From: Leptolinea sp.
GTDB lineage: Bacteria; Chloroflexota; Anaerolineae; Anaerolineales; Anaerolineaceae
Length of the DNA stretch: 64,000 bases
NCBI GenBank assembly: GCA_012798535.1
Contig: JAAZMZ010000020.1
Location: 45,979 to 109,978 of the forward strand
Direction of reading: 5' to 3'
Shown here: one piece after another, positions 24,997 through 33,783 of the stretch
Layout of the letters: every line of letters begins with the position of its first letter
Numbering within the stretch: position 1 is the first letter of the stretch
Translations under genes and position numbers: made by a program
The notes under the pieces: model-generated
What the model saw: the letters and a program-made list of their open reading frames with translations, nothing else
Told to the model about the DNA's origin: nothing
Databases searched by the model: none

Positions 24997-26385
24997 ATGG
25001 GACGACGAAACAATATCATCTTTCTTTTGATCATGCTTTTAGTGGCAGTTTCCGTATGGATCGATCTGCCCGGAAATCCGGGTATTAAGATCGGAGATTT
25101 TGAACGCAGTTTAAAGACGCAACTTGGATTGGACCTGCGTGGTGGTTTGCGTGTTCTGCTGGAAGCTGATCTTCCCGCGGAAACACAGGTGACTTCAACT
25201 GAATTGGAAGAAGCCAAGAAGATTCTGGAAAGCCGGGCGAATGGTCTGGGAGTAAGTGAAGTGACCTTCCAGGTGGCCGGCAACCGGCGTATTGTCGGTG
25301 AATTTCCCGGATTAACTGAAACCAGCCAGGTAATCCAGACGCTGAAACAGGTCGGCCAACTGGCCTTCATTCCAATGGGGAATAACCCTGTGCCTGAAGG
25401 GCAGAAGGTAAAGATCGATTACACAAAGATCGGGACAAAAACGGGTGTTATTCCGGATAATAAATTGCCGGAAACCACGGCGTCTGGTGATGCCGCTAAA
25501 GCGGCAAGCGAGATGGTATATTCGCCACTGATGTCCGGAGCTGATCTTGATCAAGTTACCGTTGGAAGAGACCAACTGGGTCAATACTCGGTCAACTTCA
25601 CGCTCAAAGATACCGCCTCCAAAATGTTCGGTGAATTCACTTCCAAGCATATCGGTGAATACCTGGTCATTGTTCTTGATGATGTGGTGATTTCAACCCC
25701 AACCATCAATTCGGCCATTACCGAAGGCAAGGGTCAGATTTCTGGCAGATTCACAGTGGACACAGCCAATGACCTGATGATCCAGTTGAAATACGGCTCA
25801 CTACCAATTCCCTTCAAGGTTGTGCAGAGCCAATCAGTTGGATCTACGCTTGGACAGGATTCCATCGATAAATCCTTGATCGCAGGCGCGATTGGTCTTG
25901 CGCTTACGGTACTATTCCTAATTCTCACCTATAGGTTGCCCGGTATTATGGCCAGTCTGGCACTTGCCATGTATGCCGCCATTTCTCTGGCAATCTACAA
26001 ATTGATCCCGGTTACTTTGACACTCCCTGGTATCGCGGGTTTTATCCTGAGTGTTGGTATGGCCGTTGACTCGAATGTGCTGATCTTTGAAAGAATGAAA
26101 GAAGAACTGCGAGCCGGCCGTACCGTAAAACAGGCAATCAATCTGGGATGGTCCCGTGCCTGGTCATCCATCAAAGACTCCAATGTCACATCTTTGATCT
26201 CCTGCATAATTCTGTTCTGGTTTGGGAATGCGTTTGGCGCCAGTCTGGTGAAGGGTTTTGCCGTGACGCTGTTCATTGGTATCTTCTTGAGCCTTTTCAC
26301 TGCGATCACGGTTACCCGCGCGCTTCTGCATGCCGTACTTGATAATATCAAGTTCGCTGAAAAACCAGGATGGTTTGGAGTCTAG
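24997..26385 (+). CDS. secD: Protein translocase subunit SecD
   Basis: 462 residues: TM1 at about 8-25, the diagnostic LGLDLRGGLRVLLEAD motif, the periplasmic P1 head region, then five C-terminal transmembrane helices with AGFILSVGMAVDSNVLIFERMKEEL. SecD with SecF uses the proton or sodium gradient to complete protein export. ATG 24997 has GGAGG ten bases upstream; the frame to 24937 is not needed. The periplasmic head contains extra Thr/Ala sequence but is of normal size. Followed nine bases later by secF. Confidence 0.96.
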   Translation: MGRRNNIIFLLIMLLVAVSVWIDLPGNPGIKIGDFERSLKTQLGLDLRGGLRVLLEADLPAETQVTSTELEEAKKILESRANGLGVSEVTFQVAGNRRIVGEFPGLTETSQVIQTLKQVGQLAFIPMGNNPVPEGQKVKIDYTKIGTKTGVIPDNKLPETTASGDAAKAASEMVYSPLMSGADLDQVTVGRDQLGQYSVNFTLKDTASKMFGEFTSKHIGEYLVIVLDDVVISTPTINSAITEGKGQISGRFTVDTANDLMIQLKYGSLPIPFKVVQSQSVGSTLGQDSIDKSLIAGAIGLALTVLFLILTYRLPGIMASLALAMYAAISLAIYKLIPVTLTLPGIAGFILSVGMAVDSNVLIFERMKEELRAGRTVKQAINLGWSRAWSSIKDSNVTSLISCIILFWFGNAFGASLVKGFAVTLFIGIFLSLFTAITVTRALLHAVLDNIKFAEKPGWFGV

Positions 26386-26394
26386 GAGTTCTCT

Positions 26395-27324
26395 ATGGAA
26401 ATCGTAAAACACCGCTACATGTTCTTTTTACTTTCTCTGATCATTATCATACCGGGCATGATTGCCTGGGCGGTATGGGGTATGCCGTTATCTCATGACT
26501 TTACTGGCGGTTCTATGTTGGACATAAAATTCGATGCTGGTAAAGCTCCGACTCCGACAGAAATAATGGCCGTCTATGATTCGCTGAATATTCCTGATCC
26601 ATACGTTCAAACCTCGGAAAATGATGTCCGGATCATTCGCTCGAAATACATGGATGAGGAAACCAAGGATAAGGTACTGGCAGAACTAAAAACAAAGTTC
26701 AACAGCAATATCGAAATCCTTCAATTTGAAACCGTGGGTCCGACGATTGGAAAGGAAATCGCAAGCCGGGCTGCCATCACCGTAGCTCTGGCTTCCATCG
26801 GGATTTTACTGTATATCACCTGGGCTTTCCGGGGAATTCCAAATGCTTTCCGTTATGGAACTTCCGCCATTATCGCCATGCTCCATGATGTCCTTGTCAT
26901 ACTCGGTTTTGGCGCCATCTTTGGACATTTTCTCGGATGGGAAGTGGATACCCTGTTCTTGACGGCCGTATTGACGGTGATCGGTTATTCCGTGAATGAT
27001 ACGGTGGTGATCTTCGATAGAATTAGGGAGAATTCTCACATCCTGAGAAATCTACCCTATGAAAAAGTTGTCAATCATTCCATCGTTCAAACGTTCAACC
27101 GCTCATTAAAGACATCGTTCACAGTCATGTTGACTTTGCTGGCTCTGATGTTATTCGGTGGAGTCTCCATCTATCGGTTTGCCGCGATCTTATTCATCGG
27201 TATTCTCTCCGGGACCTACTCTTCAATCTTCAATGCCGCCATGATCCTGGTTGTATGGGAAAACCGCGAATGGAATAACTGGTTCAAACCGAAGAAGAAA
27301 ACCGACGAAGTTGTAGCTGCCTGA
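26395..27324 (+). CDS. secF: Protein translocase subunit SecF
   Basis: 309 residues: TM1, the family motif SHDFTGGSMLDIKF, a small periplasmic domain, and five transmembrane helices with VLTVIGYSVNDTVVIFDRIREN. Partner of SecD in the Sec translocon. AGGAG precedes the ATG. A perfect terminator follows. Confidence 0.96.
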   Translation: MEIVKHRYMFFLLSLIIIIPGMIAWAVWGMPLSHDFTGGSMLDIKFDAGKAPTPTEIMAVYDSLNIPDPYVQTSENDVRIIRSKYMDEETKDKVLAELKTKFNSNIEILQFETVGPTIGKEIASRAAITVALASIGILLYITWAFRGIPNAFRYGTSAIIAMLHDVLVILGFGAIFGHFLGWEVDTLFLTAVLTVIGYSVNDTVVIFDRIRENSHILRNLPYEKVVNHSIVQTFNRSLKTSFTVMLTLLALMLFGGVSIYRFAAILFIGILSGTYSSIFNAAMILVVWENREWNNWFKPKKKTDEVVAA

Positions 27325-27333
27325 AAAAATGAC

Positions 27334-27366
27334 AAAACCGCCCGGAATAATTCGGGCGGTTTTTAT
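27334..27366 (+). terminator. Intrinsic terminator after secF
   Basis: AAAACCGCCCGGA and TTCGGGCGGTTTTT form a GC-rich stem with a T-run. Confidence 0.92.
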
Positions 27367-27517
27367 GTGGAGCTTAAGGTTTGTTCGGGTAAATAATTCG
27401 TAATAAAATGATGCGAGTTTTTAGTACAGCTTAAAGGATCTTACAAATAGTTAAGAGTTATCTAAGAATTTACTCAAAGACTTGCATTGATTGAGAAATC
27501 TGGTAAACTAAAGCCAG

Positions 27518-27554
27518 ACGAACATTTGGGTGCCCCCCTCACCCAGGTGTTCGT
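27518..27554 (-). terminator. Hairpin ending the leftward ftsZ operon
   Basis: ACGAACATTTGGGTG pairs with CACCCAGGTGTTCGT, two mismatches that become G-U pairs in RNA, around a C-rich loop. It lies just past the stop of the 27560 gene. The T-run on the minus strand is weak. Confidence 0.6.
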
Positions 27555-27559
27555 TGCTT

Positions 27560-28315
27560 TTAAGGGAAAGGCACCATTTCACAGTGAGGCGCAGATGTTG
27601 AGGTGATAAAACTCAGATTCGCCATCACATTTTCAAAACTTAAAGATGTGAGGAAATGCGTGCTGGCAAATTTTGACCAGGGGAATTCACTATGGGCACT
27701 TTCAGAAAAACCGGTTAGCGATTGACACATACTCCGAAGAACCAGTCCGTATTCTGACATGGAATGATTTTGAAGACCAATCGGTTCTTGTGTATCCTTT
27801 CCAGATAACCAGTTGACGAATGCAATAATGGCCGTCTGGTCAAGTATGATGTAACCATCTGATTTGACTTTATTTTTGGAAAGAGACCGCATAAAATTCA
27901 TAGAGAGTGATCGATTTTCATCCAGATTGAATTGATCCAACAGTGCGTGGTTTGGATCATCGGGCAAAGAGATGGCGGCCACAGGTGTAAAACCGAGACG
28001 GGGAGAATCGCCGGGTGTCAAATGAATATTCCAGATCGAGAGCAATTCCGGTTTATCCTGGGTCAGGTCGTTAACCTCAAGTAACGTGATGACTCTGGCC
28101 GACGAGGTATCGATTGGGGAAACGGATAAACTGGAAATCGTGGAATGTTTAATAACCAGGTTTTCACCCAACCAGTAACCCACGCCTAACGTAAGTATAA
28201 AGACCAGGAACGTTATCCAAAGTTTAGATTTATGCATGAATTGAAGACAATGAAAAAGATTCTGAAGAAACCCATTTTCATAGTTCCACCCAGAATCAGA
28301 CGGCGAATCCTGCAT
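27560..28315 (-). CDS. Single-pass membrane protein, possibly a degenerate LCP-like domain
   Basis: 251 residues: cytoplasmic N-terminus, one transmembrane helix at about 34-52, then an extracytoplasmic domain. Two segments resemble the LytR-CpsA-Psr fold, namely ARVITLLEVNDL...LLSIWNIHLTPGD and SDGYIILDQTAIIAFVNWLSG, the latter like the vDyyv-vdf-gf-VDalGG stretch. The catalytic arginines and the SIPRDT motif are absent, so wall-polymer transfer is unlikely. Last gene of the ftsZ operon. The assignment is a visual inference; otherwise unrecognised. Confidence 0.5.
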   Translation of the reverse strand: MQDSPSDSGWNYENGFLQNLFHCLQFMHKSKLWITFLVFILTLGVGYWLGENLVIKHSTISSLSVSPIDTSSARVITLLEVNDLTQDKPELLSIWNIHLTPGDSPRLGFTPVAAISLPDDPNHALLDQFNLDENRSLSMNFMRSLSKNKVKSDGYIILDQTAIIAFVNWLSGKDTQEPIGLQNHSMSEYGLVLRSMCQSLTGFSESAHSEFPWSKFASTHFLTSLSFENVMANLSFITSTSAPHCEMVPFP

Positions 28316-28325
28316 TAAAAATCCT

Positions 28326-28538
28326 TTATGATGCGGCAGCCAGTATGCTTAAAATAACCCCGGACAGTAAACCAAAAACTGCCGCAGCGATTCCCCAGAG
28401 CAAAGTGGATTCAAAATCAGCAGAATGAACCAGATTGTAAATCTTCTTTACGACGATTTGAAAAAAAGGAGAATCAGAAAGGGCGGGGGTGATCCTGTCC
28501 CAGAAGTAAATTTCGATTTTATTCAGGAGAGCGTCCAT
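28326..28538 (-). CDS. Small membrane protein, unrecognised
   Basis: 70 residues: an amphipathic first half (about 1-40) and one hydrophobic helix at about 46-68 rich in Gly, Ala and Leu. It has no family motif I recognise. It lies in the ftsZ operon, 10 bases before the LCP-like gene and 16 after the next small gene; AAGGTTAGC precedes the ATG. A role in division or membrane tethering is only suggested by context. Confidence 0.6.
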   Translation of the reverse strand: MDALLNKIEIYFWDRITPALSDSPFFQIVVKKIYNLVHSADFESTLLWGIAAAVFGLLSGVILSILAAAS

Positions 28539-28554
28539 GCTAACCTTCCTTATC

Positions 28555-28773
28555 TTATCGAGAAGAGGATAATTTGATTACCTTACCGTTCGCATCTACT
28601 ACGGCTCGAATCGTTCGTGGAATTGGTTTTCCATTCGCGCCGAAAGCCGTTCCGGTGAAAATTACCAGAAATTTCCCATCTTCCTGTTCCGTAATCGCGG
28701 GTTGTGTATTCCTGACTTCCGGATGGCGGCTGTAAACCTGTTGACATACCTTATTAAGAATAGATTTATCCAT
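28555..28773 (-). CDS. Small conserved-looking protein downstream of ftsZ, unrecognised
   Basis: 72 residues, soluble. The sequence TQPAITEQEDGKFLVIFTG, followed by RTIRAVVDANGKVIKLSSSR, suggests a small beta-rich fold with repeated strands. ATG 28773 is preferred over the upstream frame start at 28791 because AAAGG lies at a suitable distance. It starts 21 bases beyond the ftsZ stop. No function can be given. Confidence 0.6.
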   Translation of the reverse strand: MDKSILNKVCQQVYSRHPEVRNTQPAITEQEDGKFLVIFTGTAFGANGKPIPRTIRAVVDANGKVIKLSSSR

Positions 28774-28794
28774 AAGGAAAAACCTTTCCAAAAA

Positions 28795-30003
28795 TTACCG
28801 CATTCTCCTGCGGATAAATGCTGGAACATCCAGATTGTTGGAAACACCGGTATATTCCATGACTTCCATTCTTTCCGGTTGTTCCTGATTCATCAGTTTA
28901 TTCGTTTCAGATTCGGATAATGGAATAAAAGGCGGTTGGACAAGACCGGTCTCAACGGGCCTGTTGTTGACAGCGGGTGTTGCAATTCCCTGAAGTGTTT
29001 GCAGTACTGTGCCTGAAACTGGCGTAGAACCGATCCCGGTGATGATCAGAATAACCTGCACACGGTCGTGCATCTGGGGAGCGTTGATGATCCCCGGAAT
29101 GATATTGGCGCGTTTGTTGGTACGCTGTTGCAGACTTTCCATGGCTTCGGCCACTTCAAGAAAGGTGAGATCGTTCCCACCGGTAAAATTCACAATAATT
29201 CCGGTTGCCTGATCGAGAGGTACTGAATCAAGCAAAGGATGATGTAATGCGCGTTCGACCGCCTGATGCGCTTTTTCATCTCCTTCACCCTGGCCAATAG
29301 CCAGAAGGGCGCCGCCACCGGATTGGATCATTTGGCGAACATGAGCGAAATCGACATTTATGACACCCGGTTGTAAAACAAGTTCGCTGATCCCCTGAAT
29401 ACCCTGGCGGAGTACATCATCTGCCAGACGGAATGCCATCTCAAGAGGAAGATCATGAGGCGCAATTTGCAATAAGCGGTCATTGGGGACGGTGATCAGA
29501 GTATCTGTGAACTGGCGAAGCTTGGCCAATCCTTCTTTCGCATTTATTTGCCGGCGACCGGCTTCAAATGAAAACGGAAGACTGACAATGGCCACGGTAA
29601 CGGCGCCAATTGCCTGTGAAATGCGTGAAATAATACTGGCGGCTCCCGTTCCAGTACCACCCCCCATACCGGCGGCAATGAAGACCATATCTGCGCCATA
29701 TAAAGCGGCATGAATTTCTTTTGCGCTTTCCTCGGCGGCCGATTCGCCCACCTGGGGTTTTCCACCCGCACCAAGGCCGCGGGTGAGGTTAGGCCCCAAC
29801 TGTATCTTAACAGGCGCGAGCGAATTCTTCAAAGCCTGCCCATCCGTATTGGCCGCGATGAAATCAATGCCCTCAATACCCAGCTCAATCATTCGATTGA
29901 TAGCGTTGCTTCCACCGCCACCAACGCCGACCACTTTCAAGACAGGTTTGCGGGTTGTAAAGGCTGTTGAGTTGTTTTCTGTGTCACGGGCAGTCTCTAT
30001 CAT
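28795..30003 (-). CDS. ftsZ: Cell division protein FtsZ
   Basis: 402 residues, tubulin-like GTPase forming the Z ring. N-terminal GVGGGGSNAINRM, the tubulin signature GGGTGTG at 114-120, FTDTLITVPNDRLL, and the T7 loop with VNVDFAHVRQMI are present. The C-terminal tail DVPAFIRRRMR is the conserved peptide that binds FtsA/ZipA-type partners. AGAGGTGACCT gives a strong ribosome site. Unlike most bacteria it is not beside ftsA/ftsQ/mur genes; it is flanked by a TIM-barrel-like gene upstream and three small or membrane genes downstream. Confidence 0.98.
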   Translation of the reverse strand: MIETARDTENNSTAFTTRKPVLKVVGVGGGGSNAINRMIELGIEGIDFIAANTDGQALKNSLAPVKIQLGPNLTRGLGAGGKPQVGESAAEESAKEIHAALYGADMVFIAAGMGGGTGTGAASIISRISQAIGAVTVAIVSLPFSFEAGRRQINAKEGLAKLRQFTDTLITVPNDRLLQIAPHDLPLEMAFRLADDVLRQGIQGISELVLQPGVINVDFAHVRQMIQSGGGALLAIGQGEGDEKAHQAVERALHHPLLDSVPLDQATGIIVNFTGGNDLTFLEVAEAMESLQQRTNKRANIIPGIINAPQMHDRVQVILIITGIGSTPVSGTVLQTLQGIATPAVNNRPVETGLVQPPFIPLSESETNKLMNQEQPERMEVMEYTGVSNNLDVPAFIRRRMR

Positions 30004-30006
30004 AGG

Positions 30007-31365
30007 TCACCTCTCTTGAAGTTGTGTTGCAATACTTGTGCCGTCGCCAGAAATTCGTTCAACCTGGCAGCCTGACTCCCTGAGCGTGTCAAGTTGTTCT
30101 TCCGAGAAGGACTGGACACTCCCTATCACGGTTACCTTTTCCGCCAGAGCAGCCTGCTGCAATGAGAAACCAATGGTCGGTTTGAATTTCTTGACAAATG
30201 GACGAATAACATCCAAATGCCAGTCTGCCACTCCCCACTCATACGAAGGCAGCAGTAGATAGTGCTCAATGGGATGATTATCGAAAACCATGCCTTTACC
30301 CATGTCAGGCGGCATATCGGCTCTTAAACTCTTTACTTCGAGAGAGATAGTGCCTTTAAGTTCAGAGACGATCTGGCGGGTGGAACCATCCGGACGGTAC
30401 CAGGCATCGGGAACATGCGGGCTACCCTGATCATCTGAAAGCAGCCAGAAATTTACACCCAGCACCGCATTGCTCATCGGCTCCAAAGGCATGGTTGGGC
30501 TATCAGGGTCAGAAACAAGGTCGTTGTTCATCAATTTCAAAATAGCCAGACAGATTTCCGTATGCTTCTCGTCTGACCAGTCATTGTGAACCACCGCATC
30601 CGGTCTGTGAGGAACACCGGCTCCAAAAAGGAAAATCGGGACAGGTTTCTGGATAAACATCGATGCATTTGCCAGATACCATTCATACGCCCGAAATCCA
30701 ATCTGGTCCTGCTCTCCAGGGGGAGTGAAATACGGCCGGGCGTCTGTCCAACGCTCGGGACCACCGGCACCCCAGTTCAGTGTTCTGTTGTGTGTCCAGG
30801 CATAGGCGGAAAGCACCATGTTTTCCAGTAAATCAACACGATTTCGTCTGGCAAGTGACATCAACGCGAGAGAAAGAAATGCTGTGTCCCAGAAATTACC
30901 GCCAGGCTCAAGAGGCGGGAAGATCGGAACAATATCACATTCCAGAGCCATACTCGATAATGGAATATAGCGATCCAGAAAACGTTCGACCAGACCGTTC
31001 TGTGCCCATTCCGAGCCCATCCATGAACTGCGAACATTAGGACGGTCAAAAAAGCAGACTGAATGCACACCCCAGCGAGAGTAGGCCTCCAGAAGGGTTC
31101 GCATGTCTGAAGTTTCAATTTGTGAAGTCAGACTCTTATGAAAGCGGACAATGGGTTCGATACCGGATTGTGTTAAGGAAGTCAAAAAGGATTCTGGGAT
31201 TGCCCGGTCTGTCTCACTATTGATTACCAGCCAGCTTGCTCCCAAAGATTTGATCTCTGGGATCCAGATTTCCGCGTCCTTTTCGCTGTAATGCAGGGTA
31301 TTGGGAAAGTAATGCAATCCCAATCGAGAACGTTTGTTGGAGGTCAATTCTTCAAATGCACTCAT
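30007..31365 (-). CDS. TIM-barrel glycosidase-like protein with C-terminal CWB2-like segment
   Basis: 452 residues, cytoplasmic as predicted (no signal). The N-terminal region (LGLHYFPNTLHYSEKDAEIW, LGASWLVINSE, GIEPIVRFH) looks like the strands of a TIM-barrel glycosidase-type protein. The last ~45 residues (VTVIGSVQSFSEEQLDTL, then CQVERISGDG) match a cell-wall-binding repeat 2 (CWB2) in pattern. Catalytic residues cannot be assigned. ATG 31365 was chosen; the frame to 31491 would overlap the divergent epimerase. Three bases separate its stop from ftsZ, so both are co-transcribed. Confidence 0.6.
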   Translation of the reverse strand: MSAFEELTSNKRSRLGLHYFPNTLHYSEKDAEIWIPEIKSLGASWLVINSETDRAIPESFLTSLTQSGIEPIVRFHKSLTSQIETSDMRTLLEAYSRWGVHSVCFFDRPNVRSSWMGSEWAQNGLVERFLDRYIPLSSMALECDIVPIFPPLEPGGNFWDTAFLSLALMSLARRNRVDLLENMVLSAYAWTHNRTLNWGAGGPERWTDARPYFTPPGEQDQIGFRAYEWYLANASMFIQKPVPIFLFGAGVPHRPDAVVHNDWSDEKHTEICLAILKLMNNDLVSDPDSPTMPLEPMSNAVLGVNFWLLSDDQGSPHVPDAWYRPDGSTRQIVSELKGTISLEVKSLRADMPPDMGKGMVFDNHPIEHYLLLPSYEWGVADWHLDVIRPFVKKFKPTIGFSLQQAALAEKVTVIGSVQSFSEEQLDTLRESGCQVERISGDGTSIATQLQER

Positions 31366-31442
31366 CGGCACGCCCGTTTTGGAGGAATCTGAACTGTTAC
31401 TTGCAAGAAATATGCCGAAGGAGTGAAAGCCTGGAAAAGGTC

Positions 31443-31451
31443 TGCTATAAT
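31443..31451 (+). promoter_or_regulatory. Extended -10 promoter placed for a leaderless transcript
   Basis: TGCTATAAT, eight bases before the GTG start at 31460 and with no Shine-Dalgarno sequence between. The transcript should begin at or next to the start codon. Confidence 0.65.
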
Positions 31452-31459
31452 TTTTAGCT

Positions 31460-32347
31460 GTGATTCTTGTAACCGGCGGAACCGGATTCATAGGGCAGCA
31501 TCTTGTACGCCAGCTTGTCTTGCAGGGGTATGAGGTGCGTATTTTGTTACGCCCATCTGTGAAATCCCCTAATTTGCCAACCGGATTGCCGGTTCAGGTG
31601 GCGGTTTCCAGCCTGCAGGATCAGCGCGGCTTACGAGCTGCCCTGAAAGGAATCAATTCTGTTATCCATCTGGCAGGAACAGAGTCGCTGGGAATACGAT
31701 CTGACCTGGGCGGTGTGGATATTAACGGCACGCGATTTCTCACCGAGGCTTCACGAGAAGCGGGCATTGATCATTTTCTATACCTGAGTCATCTTGGAGC
31801 AGATAAGGCTTCGGCTTTCCCGGTATTAAAAGCGAAAGCCATCGCTGAAAATCTGATCATCCACAGTGGTGTTCCTTATACAATATTCCGATCGGCTGTG
31901 GTTTTTGGCCCCAATGATCATTTTACAAACGTGTTTTCACGCATCATCGAAATCTCTCCCTATGTTTTGCTCATTCCAGGAGATGGATCGAATTTACTTC
32001 AGCCCATCTGGATACAGGATTTGGTGACCTGTTTGATCATGGCCATGCAGAATCCCGATAGTATTGGAAAGATGTATCAGATTGGTGGTGGAGAGACGCT
32101 GTCTTTTTTAAGCATAATCCAGATAATTATGGATAAAATAGATCTGCACCGCCGCATAATCCCCATAATGCCCGGTTACCTGCGGGTGTTATCTGTCTGG
32201 TTGGAACAAAGCCGGCGGTTTCCGATATCCGCCTACTGGATTGATTATTTGGCTGTTGACCGAACCTGTTCACTCGATTCGCTATCACGAGATTTCAATA
32301 TCATTCCTGCCAGGTTCCATCAATCTCTTGATTATTTGTATCCTTAA
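31460..32347 (+). CDS. NAD(P)-dependent epimerase/SDR (NDUFA9-like)
   Basis: 295 residues, extended short-chain dehydrogenase. The N-terminus ILVTGGTGFIGQHLVRQL is the GxxGxxG Rossmann motif. The later sequence (GIDHFLYLSHLGAD, YTIFRSAVVFGPNDHFTN) resembles the atypical NDUFA9/NmrA-like group, where the catalytic tyrosine of YxxxK is missing. It therefore may bind NAD(P)H without epimerising a nucleotide sugar. Start GTG 31460 lies directly after an extended -10. It is eight bases upstream of the GH57 gene. Confidence 0.85.
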   Translation: MILVTGGTGFIGQHLVRQLVLQGYEVRILLRPSVKSPNLPTGLPVQVAVSSLQDQRGLRAALKGINSVIHLAGTESLGIRSDLGGVDINGTRFLTEASREAGIDHFLYLSHLGADKASAFPVLKAKAIAENLIIHSGVPYTIFRSAVVFGPNDHFTNVFSRIIEISPYVLLIPGDGSNLLQPIWIQDLVTCLIMAMQNPDSIGKMYQIGGGETLSFLSIIQIIMDKIDLHRRIIPIMPGYLRVLSVWLEQSRRFPISAYWIDYLAVDRTCSLDSLSRDFNIIPARFHQSLDYLYP

Positions 32348-32355
32348 AGGTATTC

Positions 32356-33783
32356 ATGGCGATTTCCGCTTTTTGTGTTCACGGTCATTTCTACCAGCCT
32401 CCCAGAGAAGATCCTCTTACCGGAGAGATACCCGTTGAAGAAGGCGCCTATCCTTATTCAAATTGGAATGAACGCATTCTGGCGCAATGTTATCGGCCTA
32501 ATGCGGAATTATTGAATTTCTCGCGGATCAGTTTTAATCTGGGTCCGACAGTTTTGGAATGGATATCAAAAGCTGATCCTGATACTCTGAATAGTATTGT
32601 GAGTCAGGAAAATAAAACCTTTGAAACCAGGCATCTTCCCAATGGTATGGCTCAACCCTATAATCATACAATTCTTCCTCTGGCATCGATCCGGGATAAA
32701 CAGACACAGATCATCTGGGGACTGAAAGAATTTGAATTCCGTTTCGGACATTCCAGTCAGGGTATCTGGCTTCCTGAAGCGGCCGTAGATTCAGAAACCT
32801 TACGGGTGGCCTATGATTGCGGGGTGAAATATATCATCCTGGCACCGTGGCAGTGTGCCGATCAGGGAAGAGATCTATATCAACCATGTTGGATCGAACT
32901 TGGAATGGGTAAACGTATCACGGCTTTTTTTTATAATCAGGCGCTTTCAACACGTGTAAGCTTCGATCCGGGTGCCACACGTAACGCAGATGAATTCCTG
33001 ATCAACACCATCCTTCCTGAACTTTCCAATGGTACAGGGAATCCTTCGGATAAATATGTACTCATTGCGTCTGACGGTGAGTTATATGGACATCATCAAC
33101 GGTTTCGCGATCAATTTCTGGCAAGATTGACCACAAATTCTTTCCAGGGGAAGCCGATAAATATGATCACACCGGCCGCCTGGCTACAGGAACATCCCCC
33201 GGTTCAAGCGGTGTCAATTGTTGAAAGATCTTCCTGGAGCTGCCATCATGGTATTCAACGCTGGTGCGGTGAATGTGGTTGCACTCCCAACAGTGGTTGG
33301 AAGGAACCAATGAGACTGGCTTTTGATATGATCGCCCAGACGATTGATGATGTTTTCGATCAGGTGATTGAAAGCCTGGGAATTGATCCAGATGTTTTGC
33401 GATATGAATACATCCATGTGCTTCTAGGAGAAGTATCTGTAGATGAATTCATACGCGAATATGTGCGGACAAAAAACGATAAACTTCTTCTGGAAGATAT
33501 TAACTATTTACTCAGGTCTCAGTATGAACGCCAGCGCATGTACACTTCCTGCGGTTGGTTTTTTGATGATTTTGACCGGATTGAACCTCGCAACAACGTG
33601 AAATACGCGGCGCAGGCGATTTGGTTGACACAGAAAGTGAAACCTGATTTAAAAATCGACGCGATCATCAATGAGCTGCGCAACGTGTACAGCAGCCGTA
33701 CCAACCTGCGTGGAGATCAGGTTTTTCTCAACCATCTGCGAAGCGCTCAGGCTTTCTGGGCAACTGCATCTTCCAGAGCTTGA
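32356..33783 (+). CDS. GH57-type glycosidase with DUF3536-like C-terminal half
   Basis: 475 residues. The N-terminus FCVHGHFYQPPREDP is the first GH57 motif; GIWLPEAA contains the nucleophile glutamate position and ASDGELYGHH the acid aspartate. The C-terminal half (SSWSCHHGIQRWCGECGCTPN, then a helical region) matches DUF3536-type proteins. GH57 enzymes act on alpha-1,4-glucans. Its 3' end overlaps the convergent GH13 gene by 37 bases. AAAGGT precedes the ATG. Intracellular; probably part of an alpha-glucan system with the two GH13 proteins. Confidence 0.85.
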   Translation: MAISAFCVHGHFYQPPREDPLTGEIPVEEGAYPYSNWNERILAQCYRPNAELLNFSRISFNLGPTVLEWISKADPDTLNSIVSQENKTFETRHLPNGMAQPYNHTILPLASIRDKQTQIIWGLKEFEFRFGHSSQGIWLPEAAVDSETLRVAYDCGVKYIILAPWQCADQGRDLYQPCWIELGMGKRITAFFYNQALSTRVSFDPGATRNADEFLINTILPELSNGTGNPSDKYVLIASDGELYGHHQRFRDQFLARLTTNSFQGKPINMITPAAWLQEHPPVQAVSIVERSSWSCHHGIQRWCGECGCTPNSGWKEPMRLAFDMIAQTIDDVFDQVIESLGIDPDVLRYEYIHVLLGEVSVDEFIREYVRTKNDKLLLEDINYLLRSQYERQRMYTSCGWFFDDFDRIEPRNNVKYAAQAIWLTQKVKPDLKIDAIINELRNVYSSRTNLRGDQVFLNHLRSAQAFWATASSRA

